A stretch of DNA of 64,000 bases from Nocardioides phosphati (GTDB lineage: Bacteria > Actinomycetota > Actinomycetes > Propionibacteriales > Nocardioidaceae): contig NZ_BMNI01000005.1 in the NCBI RefSeq assembly GCF_014646375.1, positions 1 through 64,000 on the forward strand, given 5' to 3'. The translations under genes were made by a program, and so were the position numbers. Below, one piece after another: positions 16,245 through 24,083 of the stretch (position 1 is its first letter; each line of letters opens with the position of its first letter). The notes below the pieces were generated by a model that did no database searches, was not told the DNA's origin, and worked only from the letters and a program-made list of their open reading frames with translations.

Positions 16245-16858
16245 GACCGTGGCTCCTTGGGGTCGGACGTGGCGAGCAGGGCGCCCACCAGTCGGCGCAT
16301 GCGTGCCTCGGTGCGCGCCCGCGAGAGGCGTCGGTCGAGGCGGAGGATCTTCCAGGTGTAGACGTCCGTGGCGACGACCAGGAGGTCGACCAGCCCGTCG
16401 TCCTCAGCGGAGCCGTCGGCCCCGTCCCCTCCTCCGAGGAACGGCGCGAACACCTCCGTGACCCAGTCGCGGTGCAGCTTGCGGCCACGCCGGGTCAGGT
16501 CGGTGACGGCCGGGTCGTCCTCTTGCGCGAGCATGAGGAGTGCCGTCCTGCCCCGCTGCTCGTAGTGGTCGACGATGACGCGCACGGCGGCGTCGACGTC
16601 GCCGACCGGCGCCTCGCGCTCCCCGGCGACCCGGGCGAGGGCGTACTCCATCGTGGTCTCGAGGAGCCCGGCCCGGGTGCCGAAGTGGCGCAGGATCGTC
16701 TGCACGCTCACCCCCGCCTCGGCCGCCACGTCCTCGAGCGAGATGTGCGGGAACATCCGGTCGGCCCCGAGGTCGAAGAGCGCCGCGAGGATCCGCTCGC
16801 GGGTCTGCGTGACCGCCTCCGCCCGGGCCCCCATCCGGTATGTCCGTGTTGTCTTCAT
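16241..16858 (-). CDS. TetR family transcriptional regulator
   Basis: The N-terminal helix-turn-helix is clear: TQTRERILAALFDLGADRMF, then SLEDVAAEAGVSVQTILRHFGTRAGLLETTM, the tetR signature. The C-terminal ~130 residues form the variable ligand-binding part. The start at MKTTRTYRMG has only a weak GGAAG site; an ATG 11 codons upstream is an alternative. It overlaps the glycosyltransferase start by 4 nt and probably autoregulates the pair. It is divergent from the Rossmann-fold reductase gene, 124 bp away. Confidence 0.88.
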   Translation of the reverse strand: MKTTRTYRMGARAEAVTQTRERILAALFDLGADRMFPHISLEDVAAEAGVSVQTILRHFGTRAGLLETTMEYALARVAGEREAPVGDVDAAVRVIVDHYEQRGRTALLMLAQEDDPAVTDLTRRGRKLHRDWVTEVFAPFLGGGDGADGSAEDDGLVDLLVVATDVYTWKILRLDRRLSRARTEARMRRLVGALLATSDPKEPRS

Positions 16859-16982
16859 GGTGCTTCCAGTGGACGCCTGCCGCAACTTCATGTCAATGGC
16901 TACTCACACGAAACTGGGGTCGCGGTCCGCCCGTCCTGTGGATCTGTCGCGGCGCACCTCGATCCGGGGCAGGATGGGCGCC

Positions 16983-17612
16983 ATGGAGATCGCAGTCCTC
17001 GGCACCGGCATGGTCGGCAAGACCCTCGCCGCCGGCTTCCAGCGCGCAGGCCACACCGTCACCGTCGGCACCCGTGACCCCGAGGTCACCGCGGGCCGCG
17101 AGGAGTGGACCGACGTCCCCCTCGCGACGTACGCCGCCGCTGCCGCCGGCGCCGACCTCGTGGTGCTCGCCGTCGGTGGCCAGGTGGCCGAGGAGGTGCT
17201 GGCGCAGGCCGACCTGCCGCGCGGCGCGATCGTGCTCGACCTGACCAACCCGCTCGACTTCAGCAACGGCTTCCCGCCGACGCTCACCGTCAAGGACACC
17301 GACTCGCTGGCCGAGCGGCTGCAGCGGGCCAACCCGACGGCGCAGGTCGTCAAGGCGCTCAACACCGTCAACTGCTCGCTGATGGTCGCGCCGCAGCAGC
17401 TCGCCGACGGCGACCACACGATCTTCGTCGCGGGCGACGACGCGGCCGCGCGGGCGCACGTGAAGAGCGTCCTGCAGGACCTCGGCTGGAGCGACATCGT
17501 GGAGTTCCCGACCCTCGACGCGGCCCGCGGCCTGGAGATGTACCTCCCGCTCTGGGTCCGCCTCATGGGCCAGCTCGGCACCCCGCAGTTCAACCTGAAG
17601 CTCGTGCGCTGA
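16983..17612 (+). CDS. Rossmann-fold NADP-binding reductase, F420-oxidoreductase-like
   Basis: The 209-residue protein opens with a dinucleotide-binding fingerprint, MEIAVLGTGMVGKTLAAGF, and has TRDP after beta-2, as in enzymes that prefer NADP. Later blocks (LDLTNPLDFSNG, VVKALNTVNCSLMV) match the NADPH-dependent F420 reductase/NADP-oxidoreductase coenzyme F420 family. Whether the partner is F420 or another acceptor cannot be told. The start has AGGATGG 7 nt upstream; an in-frame ATG three codons earlier is less well placed. Confidence 0.75.
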   Translation: MEIAVLGTGMVGKTLAAGFQRAGHTVTVGTRDPEVTAGREEWTDVPLATYAAAAAGADLVVLAVGGQVAEEVLAQADLPRGAIVLDLTNPLDFSNGFPPTLTVKDTDSLAERLQRANPTAQVVKALNTVNCSLMVAPQQLADGDHTIFVAGDDAAARAHVKSVLQDLGWSDIVEFPTLDAARGLEMYLPLWVRLMGQLGTPQFNLKLVR

Positions 17613-17659
17613 GACAGCGGGAAACCCGCGAGAAACACCATCCGGTTAAGGTCACTGAC

Positions 17660-18274
17660 ATGCCGTTCCTGCTTCGCGTCGAGCTGCCCGACGTTCCCGG
17701 TTCCCTGGGCAAGGTCGCGTCCGCCATCGGTGAGGCCGGCGGTGACATCGAGGCGATCGAGATCGTCGAGCACCGCGCCGACGGCACCGCGGTCGACGAT
17801 GTCCTCCTCGAGACCACGGCGATGCCCGACACGATCGTGTCGGCGTGCAACGCCCTCGACGGCGTACGCGTCGTCTGGATCAGCCGCTACAACGCCGGCG
17901 GCAACCTCTTCCTCGACCTCGAGGCGGTCGAGGAGCTGACCGCCAACCCGGCCGGCGCGCTCGACCGGCTGGTCGACCTGCTGCCGCCGACGTTCCGCGC
18001 CGACTGGGGCCTGCGCCTGCGCCGCAACGGCAACGGCTCCACGGCTGTCCTCCACGGCACCGCGGCGGCGCCCGAGTCGCTCGACTGGTTCGACATCGCC
18101 CGCGCGGCCCACGTCGAGTCCCCCGACGAGAACAACGTGCTCGCCGCCGCGCCCCTGATCCAGGACGAGATCGTCGTGATCGGCCGCCGTGGCGGGCCCG
18201 AGCTCCTCGACTCCGAGGTGGCCCGGCTGGGCCACCTGACCGCCCTCGCGGTCAGCATCGCGAAGAACGCCTGA
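17660..18274 (+). CDS. ACT-domain protein
   Basis: The first ~75 residues form an ACT domain: MPFLLRVELPDVPGSLGKVASAIGEAGGDIEAIEI, with the DxPGxLxxV pattern typical of amino-acid-binding regulatory domains. The remaining 130 residues (RLRRNGNGSTAVLHGTAAAP, NNVLAAAPLIQDEIVVIGRRGGPEL) have no catalytic motif I recognise. The protein looks like a stand-alone amino-acid sensor of unknown partner. AAGG lies about 8 nt before the ATG. It is convergent with rskA; a short 6-bp stem (TGACGC/GCGTCA) lies between the stops. Confidence 0.75.
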   Translation: MPFLLRVELPDVPGSLGKVASAIGEAGGDIEAIEIVEHRADGTAVDDVLLETTAMPDTIVSACNALDGVRVVWISRYNAGGNLFLDLEAVEELTANPAGALDRLVDLLPPTFRADWGLRLRRNGNGSTAVLHGTAAAPESLDWFDIARAAHVESPDENNVLAAAPLIQDEIVVIGRRGGPELLDSEVARLGHLTALAVSIAKNA

Positions 18275-18303
18275 CGGAGCGGCCCCACGCGTGACGCGGT
18301 GCG

Positions 18304-18990
18304 TCAGAGCGAGGTAGCGGGCAGCGAGAGCAGCGGCGCGGAGGTCGGCGTCGCGGAGCCGGCCTTCGGCTCCATCGTGATCCACAGGTCGCCCTCACCC
18401 ATCGGTACGACGACGCTCTCGTCGTCCTGGAACATGCCGACCGACTCGGTGTGCCCGGGCGCTGCCCACCAGACCTCGTAGGCCATGCCGGCGCCGGGGT
18501 CGGTCATCGCGCTGCCGTCGACGGCGACCACGTGCATCTCGTGGGACATGCCGACGCGCACCTTGCCCATCTTCGTCGGCATCTCGTGGGTGTGGACGTC
18601 GGCCGCGGAGAAGACGTCGGCGGCCGTCATCGTGTCGTCCCGCTGCGTGGCCACGAGGCCACCGCCGAGCGCGAGGAGCACGGCTGCTGCCGCGGCTCCC
18701 ACCCACAGCCGGCGCGAGGGCCGCGATGCCGGACGCGATGCCGGGCGCGCGCCCCGGCGTACGGGCCGGGTCTGGGCGGCCAGCCGCATGACCTGCTCGC
18801 GGAGTGCGGGCGGCGGGGAGAGCGGGGTGTCCGCCAGGGCTGCGGCAGCCGGCCGGAGGTCGGCGACCTCGTCGCGGCAGGCCGGGCACTCCCGCAGGTG
18901 CCCCTCGAACGCCGCGCGCTCGGCCGGCTCGAGGGCGTCGAGGACGTAGGGCCCGAGCAGCGAGTGGACCTCGGGGTCGTGGGCGTTCAT
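18304..18990 (-). CDS. rskA: anti-sigma-K factor, RskA-like
   Basis: This membrane protein holds SigK inactive until an outside signal triggers its cleavage. The 228 residues have a zinc-binding anti-sigma domain with HxxxCxxC (H31, C35, C38), a Ser/Arg/Pro-rich linker, one membrane helix (LWVGAAAAAVLLALGGGLVA, about 95-114) and an outer domain with the RskA features YEVWW, GMF and ITMEPKAGS. The outer domain has about ten Met and several His (HTHEMP, GMSHEMH), unusual density for its size. Its ATG overlaps the sigma stop (ATGA). Context suggests sensing of envelope oxidation. Confidence 0.85.
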   Translation of the reverse strand: MNAHDPEVHSLLGPYVLDALEPAERAAFEGHLRECPACRDEVADLRPAAAALADTPLSPPPALREQVMRLAAQTRPVRRGARPASRPASRPSRRLWVGAAAAAVLLALGGGLVATQRDDTMTAADVFSAADVHTHEMPTKMGKVRVGMSHEMHVVAVDGSAMTDPGAGMAYEVWWAAPGHTESVGMFQDDESVVVPMGEGDLWITMEPKAGSATPTSAPLLSLPATSL

Positions 18991-19568
18991 GCGCCTGCCT
19001 CCATGCAGTCACGGAGGCGGGCGAGGCCGTCGGCCATCCGGGTCTTGATCGTCGACAGCGGACGCCCGAGCCGCGCCGCGACCTGCGGGTAGGTGAGCCC
19101 GTCGTAGTAGGCGAGCCGGACCGACTCGAGCTGGAGCGGCGTGAGCCCCTCCAGGCACCGGCGTACGTCGGCCCGCTCGGCGTCGGCGAGCACCTCGGTC
19201 TCGGGGCCGGGCACCTCGTGCAGCTCACGGCGGCCGGCCCGGTCCTCGCGGGCGCGGCTCGCCTCGACCGAGCGCACCACGTCGATGGCGCGGCGGTGGG
19301 CGATCGTGACCAGCCAGGTGCGGACGCCGCCGAGCTCGGCGCGGTAGCCGTCGGCTCCGCGCCACGCCTCGAGGAAGACCTCCTGCGTGACCTCCTCGGC
19401 GCGGATCGGGTCGCGCAGCACCCGGGTCGCGACGCCGTGCACGGCAGCCGCGTAGCGGTCGTAGAGCCCGCCGAACGCGTCGAGGTCGCCGTCCGCGACG
19501 GCCGCCATCAGCTCCTCGGGCGCTGCTGGCGCGGCGGGCACGGCGCGGAGCAGGCCACGACGGGGCAC
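18987..19568 (-). CDS. sigK: ECF RNA polymerase sigma factor, SigK-like
   Basis: The 193 residues contain sigma-70 region 2 (GLYDRYAAAVHGVATRVLRD, with EEVTQEVFLEAWRGA) and region 4 (LTPLQLESVRLAYYDGLTYP, then VAARLGRPLSTIKTRMADGLARLR), the layout of ECF19/SigK-type factors. It is paired with an RskA-type anti-sigma gene with ATGA overlap. I chose the GTG with GAGAGGAG seven nt upstream. A GTG 16 codons earlier is possible but has no SD. The frame runs open much further upstream across the divergent gene; that is a shadow. It is divergent from the molybdoenzyme gene and probably drives it. Confidence 0.85.
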   Translation of the reverse strand: MPRRGLLRAVPAAPAAPEELMAAVADGDLDAFGGLYDRYAAAVHGVATRVLRDPIRAEEVTQEVFLEAWRGADGYRAELGGVRTWLVTIAHRRAIDVVRSVEASRAREDRAGRRELHEVPGPETEVLADAERADVRRCLEGLTPLQLESVRLAYYDGLTYPQVAARLGRPLSTIKTRMADGLARLRDCMEAGA

Positions 19569-19623
19569 GGGCTGGCTCCTCTCGCGCGGGCTGGCGCTGG
19601 TCGGTCGTGCGTTCACGTCAGGA

Positions 19624-19678
19624 GTTCGGAGCAAAGAGTCGCCCGGACGGGCCGTCCGGGACGAAATCTGCTCCGAAC
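19624..19678. promoter_or_regulatory. nested dyads between sigK and the molybdoenzyme gene
   Basis: An outer perfect 10-bp inverted repeat (GTTCGGAGCA at 19624-19633, TGCTCCGAAC at 19669-19678) encloses an inner one (CCCGGACGG at 19642-19650 against CCGTCCGGG at 19652-19660). The 117-bp divergent gap between the sigma factor and oxidoreductase starts is almost entirely this structure. It is well placed to be a shared operator or a bidirectional control region. Confidence 0.55.
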
Positions 19679-19685
19679 CTGTTGC

Positions 19686-21215
19686 GTGACCACCCCTTCG
19701 CACTCTTCCACGTTCGGGCGGGCCGATGCAGCAGCGGCCGGGCTCGGGTCCGGCGCGCTCGGGCTCGGCATCGCCCAGGCCCTCGCCGCCGTCCTCCACG
19801 CCAGCCCGACGCCGCTCATCGCGCTCGGTGACCGGTTCATCGACCTGACACCGCGGCCGCTCAAGGAGTGGGCGGTCGAGCGGTTCGGCACCGCCGACAA
19901 GCCGGTCCTGCTCGGCAACATGCTCGTCGTCACCGCGGTGCTGCTGCTCGCCGTCGGGGTCGCGGCACGCTGGCGGCGGCCGCTCGGCCCGGTCGGCTTC
20001 GCGGTCCTCGGCGCGGTCGACGCGCTCGCGCTCGCGTCCGGCCGCCACGGCGCCGACCCCTCGTCGTACGTCGCGCTGGTGGTGGGGCTCGCGGTGGGAT
20101 CCGGGGTGCTGTGGTGGTTCACGGTCCCGGTCGTGCCCGAGCCGGAGGCCGAGGCGCCGCCGGGCTTCGACCGGCGCCGGTTCCTGCTGCTCGCGACGGC
20201 CACCGGTGCCGCCGGTGCCGTCGCCGGGCTGGGGGTGCCGCGCCTCGTCCCGGGCGAGACCGGCCGCGCGGGGATCTCGCTGCCGCGCGCCACCGACCCG
20301 GCGCCGCGGCTCGCGCGCGGCGCCGACTTCCGGCTGCCGGGCCTGACCCCGCACCTCACCTCGAACGACGACTTCTACCGGATCGACATCGCCCTGCTGA
20401 CGCCGCGGCTCAACGTCGACGACTGGAAGCTGCGCGTGCGCGGGATGGTGGACCAGCCCTTCGAGCTGACCTACCGCGAGCTCCTGGCGATGCCGCTGGT
20501 GGAGCGCCGGGTCACCCTCGCCTGCGTCTCGAACCCCGTCGGCGGCGAGTACGTCGGCAACGCCACGTGGCTCGGTGTCCGGGTCGCCGACGTGCTCGAG
20601 CGGGCCGGGGTGAAGGCGGGTGCGGACGCGGTGCAGTCGCGGGGTGCCGACGGCATCACGATCGGCACGCCCCTGGCCGCGCTGACCGACGGCCGTGACG
20701 CGCTGCTGGCGATCGGCATGAACGGCAAGCCGCTCCCGATCGACCACGGCTTCCCGGTGCGCATGGTCGTGCCCGGGCTCTACGGCTACGTCTCCGCGAC
20801 GAAGTGGATCACCGAGCTCGAGGTGACGCAGTACGCGGACTTCACGGCGTACTGGACGCAGCGGGGGTGGGCGCCGGAGGGCCCGGTGAAGACCGGGTGC
20901 CGGATCGACCTGCCCGGCGACAACGTGAAGGCGGGGGAGGTCACCGTGGCCGGGGTCGCCTGGGCCCAGCACCGCGGCATCGGCAAGGTCGAGGTCCGCG
21001 TCGACGACGGCCCGTGGCAGCCCGCCGAGCTCGCCGCCGAGGACGGCATCGACACCTGGCGCCAGTGGCGCTGGACCTGGCCCGCCTCGGCGGGCACGCA
21101 CCGGATCGAGGCACGCGCCACCGACCTGCACGGGGCGACCCAGACCGGCGAGGTGGTCGACGTGGCGCCCGACGGCGCGACCGGCTACCCGAGCCTCGCC
21201 GTCCACGTGGGCTGA
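19686..21215 (+). CDS. sulfite-oxidase-family molybdopterin oxidoreductase with membrane N-terminus
   Basis: The 509-residue protein has about four hydrophobic helices in the first 150 residues, then a twin-arginine-like segment (FDRRRFLLLATATGAAG, 161-177), then a sulfite-oxidase molybdenum domain with the Mo-ligand Cys at C280 (LACVSNPVGGEYVG) and a C-terminal dimerisation domain (from about 405). So the catalytic part should face outside. YedY/MsrP of this superfamily repairs methionine sulfoxide in the periplasm; the substrate here is unproven. GTG start; no strong SD. It lies divergent to sigK-rskA and 100 bp before a Met-rich lipoprotein gene. Confidence 0.87.
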   Translation: MTTPSHSSTFGRADAAAAGLGSGALGLGIAQALAAVLHASPTPLIALGDRFIDLTPRPLKEWAVERFGTADKPVLLGNMLVVTAVLLLAVGVAARWRRPLGPVGFAVLGAVDALALASGRHGADPSSYVALVVGLAVGSGVLWWFTVPVVPEPEAEAPPGFDRRRFLLLATATGAAGAVAGLGVPRLVPGETGRAGISLPRATDPAPRLARGADFRLPGLTPHLTSNDDFYRIDIALLTPRLNVDDWKLRVRGMVDQPFELTYRELLAMPLVERRVTLACVSNPVGGEYVGNATWLGVRVADVLERAGVKAGADAVQSRGADGITIGTPLAALTDGRDALLAIGMNGKPLPIDHGFPVRMVVPGLYGYVSATKWITELEVTQYADFTAYWTQRGWAPEGPVKTGCRIDLPGDNVKAGEVTVAGVAWAQHRGIGKVEVRVDDGPWQPAELAAEDGIDTWRQWRWTWPASAGTHRIEARATDLHGATQTGEVVDVAPDGATGYPSLAVHVG

Positions 21216-21315
21216 GGGCTCGTCATCCGATCCATCGGAGACCGGCCGGCACCCGTCCGCGGCCACCGCAGCTCCGAACCCGGGGTGTCCGTTCCACCGA
21301 TCGAAGGATCCCGCC

Positions 21316-21570
21316 ATGACGTCCACCGCCCTCCGCCGCCTGCTCGCCGTCGCCACCGTGACCGGCGTACTCCTGACCGGTGCTGCCTGCGGCAGCGACG
21401 ACACCCCGATGACCCCCAAGGACCACTCGACGAAGATGACCGACGACATGTCGACCTCGCCGATGACCGAGAAGTCGGACCCGATGACGGAGAAGTCCGA
21501 CGGGATGATGAGCGACTCCCCGATGACCGACCCGTCGGCCAGCACGAGCGACGACATGATGGACAAGTGA
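21316..21570 (+). CDS. methionine-rich lipoprotein, 84 aa
   Basis: A signal peptide with lipobox (LLTGAAC) leaves a mature part of about 60 residues after the Cys. That part has 10 Met and is otherwise Asp, Ser, Thr, Pro and Lys, with internal repeats (SPMTEKSD, PMTEKSDG, SPMTDPS). It has no other Cys, Trp or aromatic residues and should be disordered. SD GAAGGA lies 8 nt upstream. Downstream of a sulfite-oxidase-family enzyme and beside sigK-rskA, it resembles in concept the Met-rich peptide MrpX of Azospira suillum, a sacrificial hypochlorite scavenger repaired by an MsrP-type enzyme. A copper-binding role is the main alternative. Confidence 0.8.
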   Translation: MTSTALRRLLAVATVTGVLLTGAACGSDDTPMTPKDHSTKMTDDMSTSPMTEKSDPMTEKSDGMMSDSPMTDPSASTSDDMMDK

Positions 21571-21575
21571 GTCGC

Positions 21576-21632
21576 TGAACCGAGCAGTACGAACGGGTTC
21601 GGCCCGCGGAATCGTTCGTACTGCTCGGTTCA
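21576..21632. terminator. perfect 20-bp stem with 17-nt loop
   Basis: Arms TGAACCGAGCAGTACGAACG (21576-21595) and its exact complement (21613-21632) lie 5 bp after the stop of the Met-rich lipoprotein and 30 bp before the menB ATG. There is no T-run. It may terminate the upstream unit, insulating menB, or be a palindromic repeat unit. Confidence 0.7.
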
Positions 21633-21649
21633 CGCCCCCGGACGGCCGC

Positions 21650-21655
21650 TAGCCT
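21650..21655 (+). promoter_or_regulatory. -10 box TAGCCT for leaderless menB
   Basis: TAGCCT fits TAnnnT and lies exactly 7 nt before the menB ATG, which has no Shine-Dalgarno. Transcription would start at the A of the ATG. Confidence 0.6.
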
Positions 21656-21662
21656 TCCGCCC

Positions 21663-22607
21663 ATGAGTGCGATCGAGGGCGTCAGCGAGATCTTCGACCC
21701 GGCGGACTGGGACGAGGTGCCGGGGTTCGAGGACCTGACGGACCTCACCTACCACCGCGCGAAGGAGCACGGCACCGTCCGGATCGCCTTCGACCGGCCC
21801 GACGTGCTCAACGCGTTCCGGCCCAACACGGTCGACGAGCTGCTCCGCACCCTCGACCACGCCCGGATGTCGGCGGACGTCGGCTGCGTGATCCTCACCG
21901 GCAACGGCCCGTCGGCCAAGAACGGCAAGTGGGCGTTCTGCACCGGCGGTGACCAGCGGATCCGCGGCAAGGCGGGCTATCAGTACGAGGACAAGACCAT
22001 CGGCGCCGGTGACACCGGCGCCGAGGAGCCGAGCGTCATCGACAAGGCGAAGCTCGCGCGCCTCCACATCCTCGAGTGCCAGCGGCTGATCCGGTTCATG
22101 CCGAAGGTCGTCATCTGCGTGGTCCCCGGCTGGGCGGCCGGTGGTGGCCACTCGCTCCACGTCGTCTGCGACCTCACCCTCGCCTCCCGCGAGCACGCGC
22201 GCTTCAAGCAGACCGATGCCGACGTCGGCTCGTTCGACGGTGGCTACGGGTCGGCGTACCTCGCGCGCCAGGTGGGCCAGAAGTTCGCCCGCGAGATCTT
22301 CTTCCTCGCCGACGAGTACGACGCCGAGGAGATGCGCCGGATGGGTGCCGTCAACCGCGTCGTCGAGCACAGCCAGCTCGAGAAGGTCGCGCTCGAGTGG
22401 GGCCGCAAGATCAACGGCAAGTCCCCGACCGCCCAGCGGATGCTGAAGTACTCCTTCAACCTCCTCGACGACGGCCTCGTCGGCCAGCAGCTCTTCGCCG
22501 GTGAGACCACCCGCCTGGCGTACATGACCGACGAGGCGCAGGAGGGTCGCGACCAGTTCCTCGAGAAGCGCGAGCCCGACTGGTCGCCGTACCCCTGGTA
22601 CTACTGA
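21663..22607 (+). CDS. menB: 1,4-dihydroxy-2-naphthoyl-CoA synthase
   Basis: MenB closes the second ring in menaquinone synthesis, turning o-succinylbenzoyl-CoA into dihydroxynaphthoyl-CoA. The 314-residue crotonase-fold protein has the oxyanion-hole and active-site blocks FCTGGDQRIRG, PGWAAGGGHSLHVVCDLTLA, and DVGSFDGGYGSAYLARQVG, plus the C-terminal WSPYPWYY. These separate MenB from ordinary enoyl-CoA hydratases. The start is a leaderless-type ATG. No other men genes are in the window. Its last 7 nt overlap the stop end of the opposing gene. Confidence 0.93.
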   Translation: MSAIEGVSEIFDPADWDEVPGFEDLTDLTYHRAKEHGTVRIAFDRPDVLNAFRPNTVDELLRTLDHARMSADVGCVILTGNGPSAKNGKWAFCTGGDQRIRGKAGYQYEDKTIGAGDTGAEEPSVIDKAKLARLHILECQRLIRFMPKVVICVVPGWAAGGGHSLHVVCDLTLASREHARFKQTDADVGSFDGGYGSAYLARQVGQKFAREIFFLADEYDAEEMRRMGAVNRVVEHSQLEKVALEWGRKINGKSPTAQRMLKYSFNLLDDGLVGQQLFAGETTRLAYMTDEAQEGRDQFLEKREPDWSPYPWYY

Positions 22608-23092
22608 CGTACGCCGGAGCCCGGGCCGAGCGCCCGGGCCGCGGCTGCACGGTGCAGCTCGCGCACGGTCGCCTGCTGCTCGCGCGCCTGGGCGGCGAGC
22701 TGCTCCAGGAGCGCGCGGTCGAGGCGCGGCTCGTCGTCGACGATCGCGAGCAGTGACTCCCAGCCGGCGAGCTTGCCGCCGAGGGCGATCACCATCGACT
22801 CGAGCTCGACCAGGTCCGTCATGGTCGTGCGGTGGAGCAGGTCGCCGTTCGGCTTGAGGCGCGCGACGCGTTCGGCTGCGAGGGCCATGGAGTTCAGGAG
22901 CGGGTTCTCGTGGACGCCGAGGGCATCCATCATCGCCCGGAGCGCGACGCGCTCCTCGACGAGCTCGCCGTGGATCCGGCGGACGATGCTGCTCGCCGGC
23001 TCGGGCAGCCCCCGGGCCGCGCGGTCGAAGAGGTTCACCCCTGCGGTGGAGCCGGAGAGATGGGTGCGTAGGTAACGTCCGAGGTCGCTCAT
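22601..23092 (-). CDS. hypothetical protein, mostly helical (163 aa)
   Basis: The product begins MSDLGRYLRTHLSGSTAGVNLF and is rich in Leu, Ala, Glu and Arg, with long amphipathic helices (RIHGELVEERVALRAMMDAL, ALLEQLAAQAREQQATVREL). There is no signal peptide, membrane helix or cysteine. A four-helix-bundle-like fold is plausible. I do not recognise a family. The start has no SD, and TACCTC lies 7 nt before it. The tail overlaps the end of menB by 7 nt in a convergent arrangement, so the two mRNAs are complementary there. Confidence 0.65.
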   Translation of the reverse strand: MSDLGRYLRTHLSGSTAGVNLFDRAARGLPEPASSIVRRIHGELVEERVALRAMMDALGVHENPLLNSMALAAERVARLKPNGDLLHRTTMTDLVELESMVIALGGKLAGWESLLAIVDDEPRLDRALLEQLAAQAREQQATVRELHRAAAARALGPGSGVRQ

Positions 23093-23226
23093 GCGTCGCG
23101 AGGTACCCGCCCCGGTCTGGCCGCTAACGGACTGTGACGAATGCGGCAAGTCGGACTCTCCACATCTGGTGTCGTTGCCCGCTCTCGTTCGTTAGCCCTC
23201 CAGACGACGTGAGAGCTGGAGGACAA

Positions 23227-23979
23227 GTGGTCGAGGATCGTGCTGGTGACCCGCTGGTCGCTGCGCTGTGGGACATGGTCGAGGACTGGTCGTCGGCGGC
23301 CATCCAGCGCACCCGGGAGGCGGCCGCCACCGGCCCGACCGACGTCCTCGATGCCGAGATCCGCCTGCTCATCTCCCATGCCGCGCAGCTGCGCGGCGTG
23401 ATCGACGTCCATCTGGACGGCGCCGAGCCGGAGCCGAAGGCCGCTCCCGTGGTGGTGCTCCCGCCCGCCCCGGAGCGCACGCCGGAGCCCGAGCCGGAGG
23501 CCGAGGAGCAGGGCGAGATCCTGGCGCGCCTGCACGAGGTCGCCCATGCCCAGGTCTGCCCCGAGTGCTTCACGATGGTCCGCCTGGACGAGGTCGAGAC
23601 CCACGACCTGGTCTGCGTCCGGCACAAGGTGATCGAGAAGATGGAGCGCAAGCTGGAGGAGGAGCAGGACGCCGATCCGGCGCCTGCGTCCCCTGCAGCT
23701 GCTCCGGTCGAGCGCGAGGCGGAGCCCGAGCCGGAGCCCGAGCCCGAGCCGCACGACGTCGAGCCCGAGCCCGAGCCGGACCCGGAGGAGGCCCAGGACG
23801 TCGAGGCCGGGCAGGCTGAGGCGCCGGTGCAGCCCAGCGAGCCCGCACCCGCCGACCACACCTGCAACTCGGCGGACTTCGAGCGGCCGCTCTGTGCGAC
23901 CTGCGGCAGCCTTCACTGGTACTGCTCGATCTGCGGTGCCCAGCGCGACGCCTGCCGCGAGGCCGCGCCCACCGGCTGA
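23227..23979 (+). CDS. zinc-ribbon protein with acidic Glu-Pro repeats (250 aa)
   Basis: Three parts are visible. The N-terminal ~65 residues form helices (PLVAALWDMVEDWSSAAIQR). A central segment has CPECFTMVRLDEVETHDLVC, a possible half zinc site. A long acidic linker of Glu-Pro dipeptides (EPEPEPEPEP, twice) leads to a C-terminal ribbon with CATC and CSIC (LCATCGSLHWYCSICGAQRD). The GTG start has GGAGG 5 nt upstream, which decides it. Such Cys knobs on a charged stalk suggest a protein- or nucleic-acid-binding adaptor. I do not recognise the family. Confidence 0.7.
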   Translation: MVEDRAGDPLVAALWDMVEDWSSAAIQRTREAAATGPTDVLDAEIRLLISHAAQLRGVIDVHLDGAEPEPKAAPVVVLPPAPERTPEPEPEAEEQGEILARLHEVAHAQVCPECFTMVRLDEVETHDLVCVRHKVIEKMERKLEEEQDADPAPASPAAAPVEREAEPEPEPEPEPHDVEPEPEPDPEEAQDVEAGQAEAPVQPSEPAPADHTCNSADFERPLCATCGSLHWYCSICGAQRDACREAAPTG

Positions 23980-24083
23980 CCGCCCGGCGCCCCACCTGCC
24001 GCACCCTTCCCAGCACCCCCGGCTTTCCCTAGGGTGCGAGAGCGCCCGCGATCCGGGCGTCCCTCTCGGAAGGACAACTCGAC

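Noticed and set aside
18987..21566. Reading the sigK frame as an 859-aa protein
   Set aside because: The upstream 660 codons are antisense to the molybdoenzyme and lipoprotein. A ribosome site and the normal ECF sigma length support the start at 19568.
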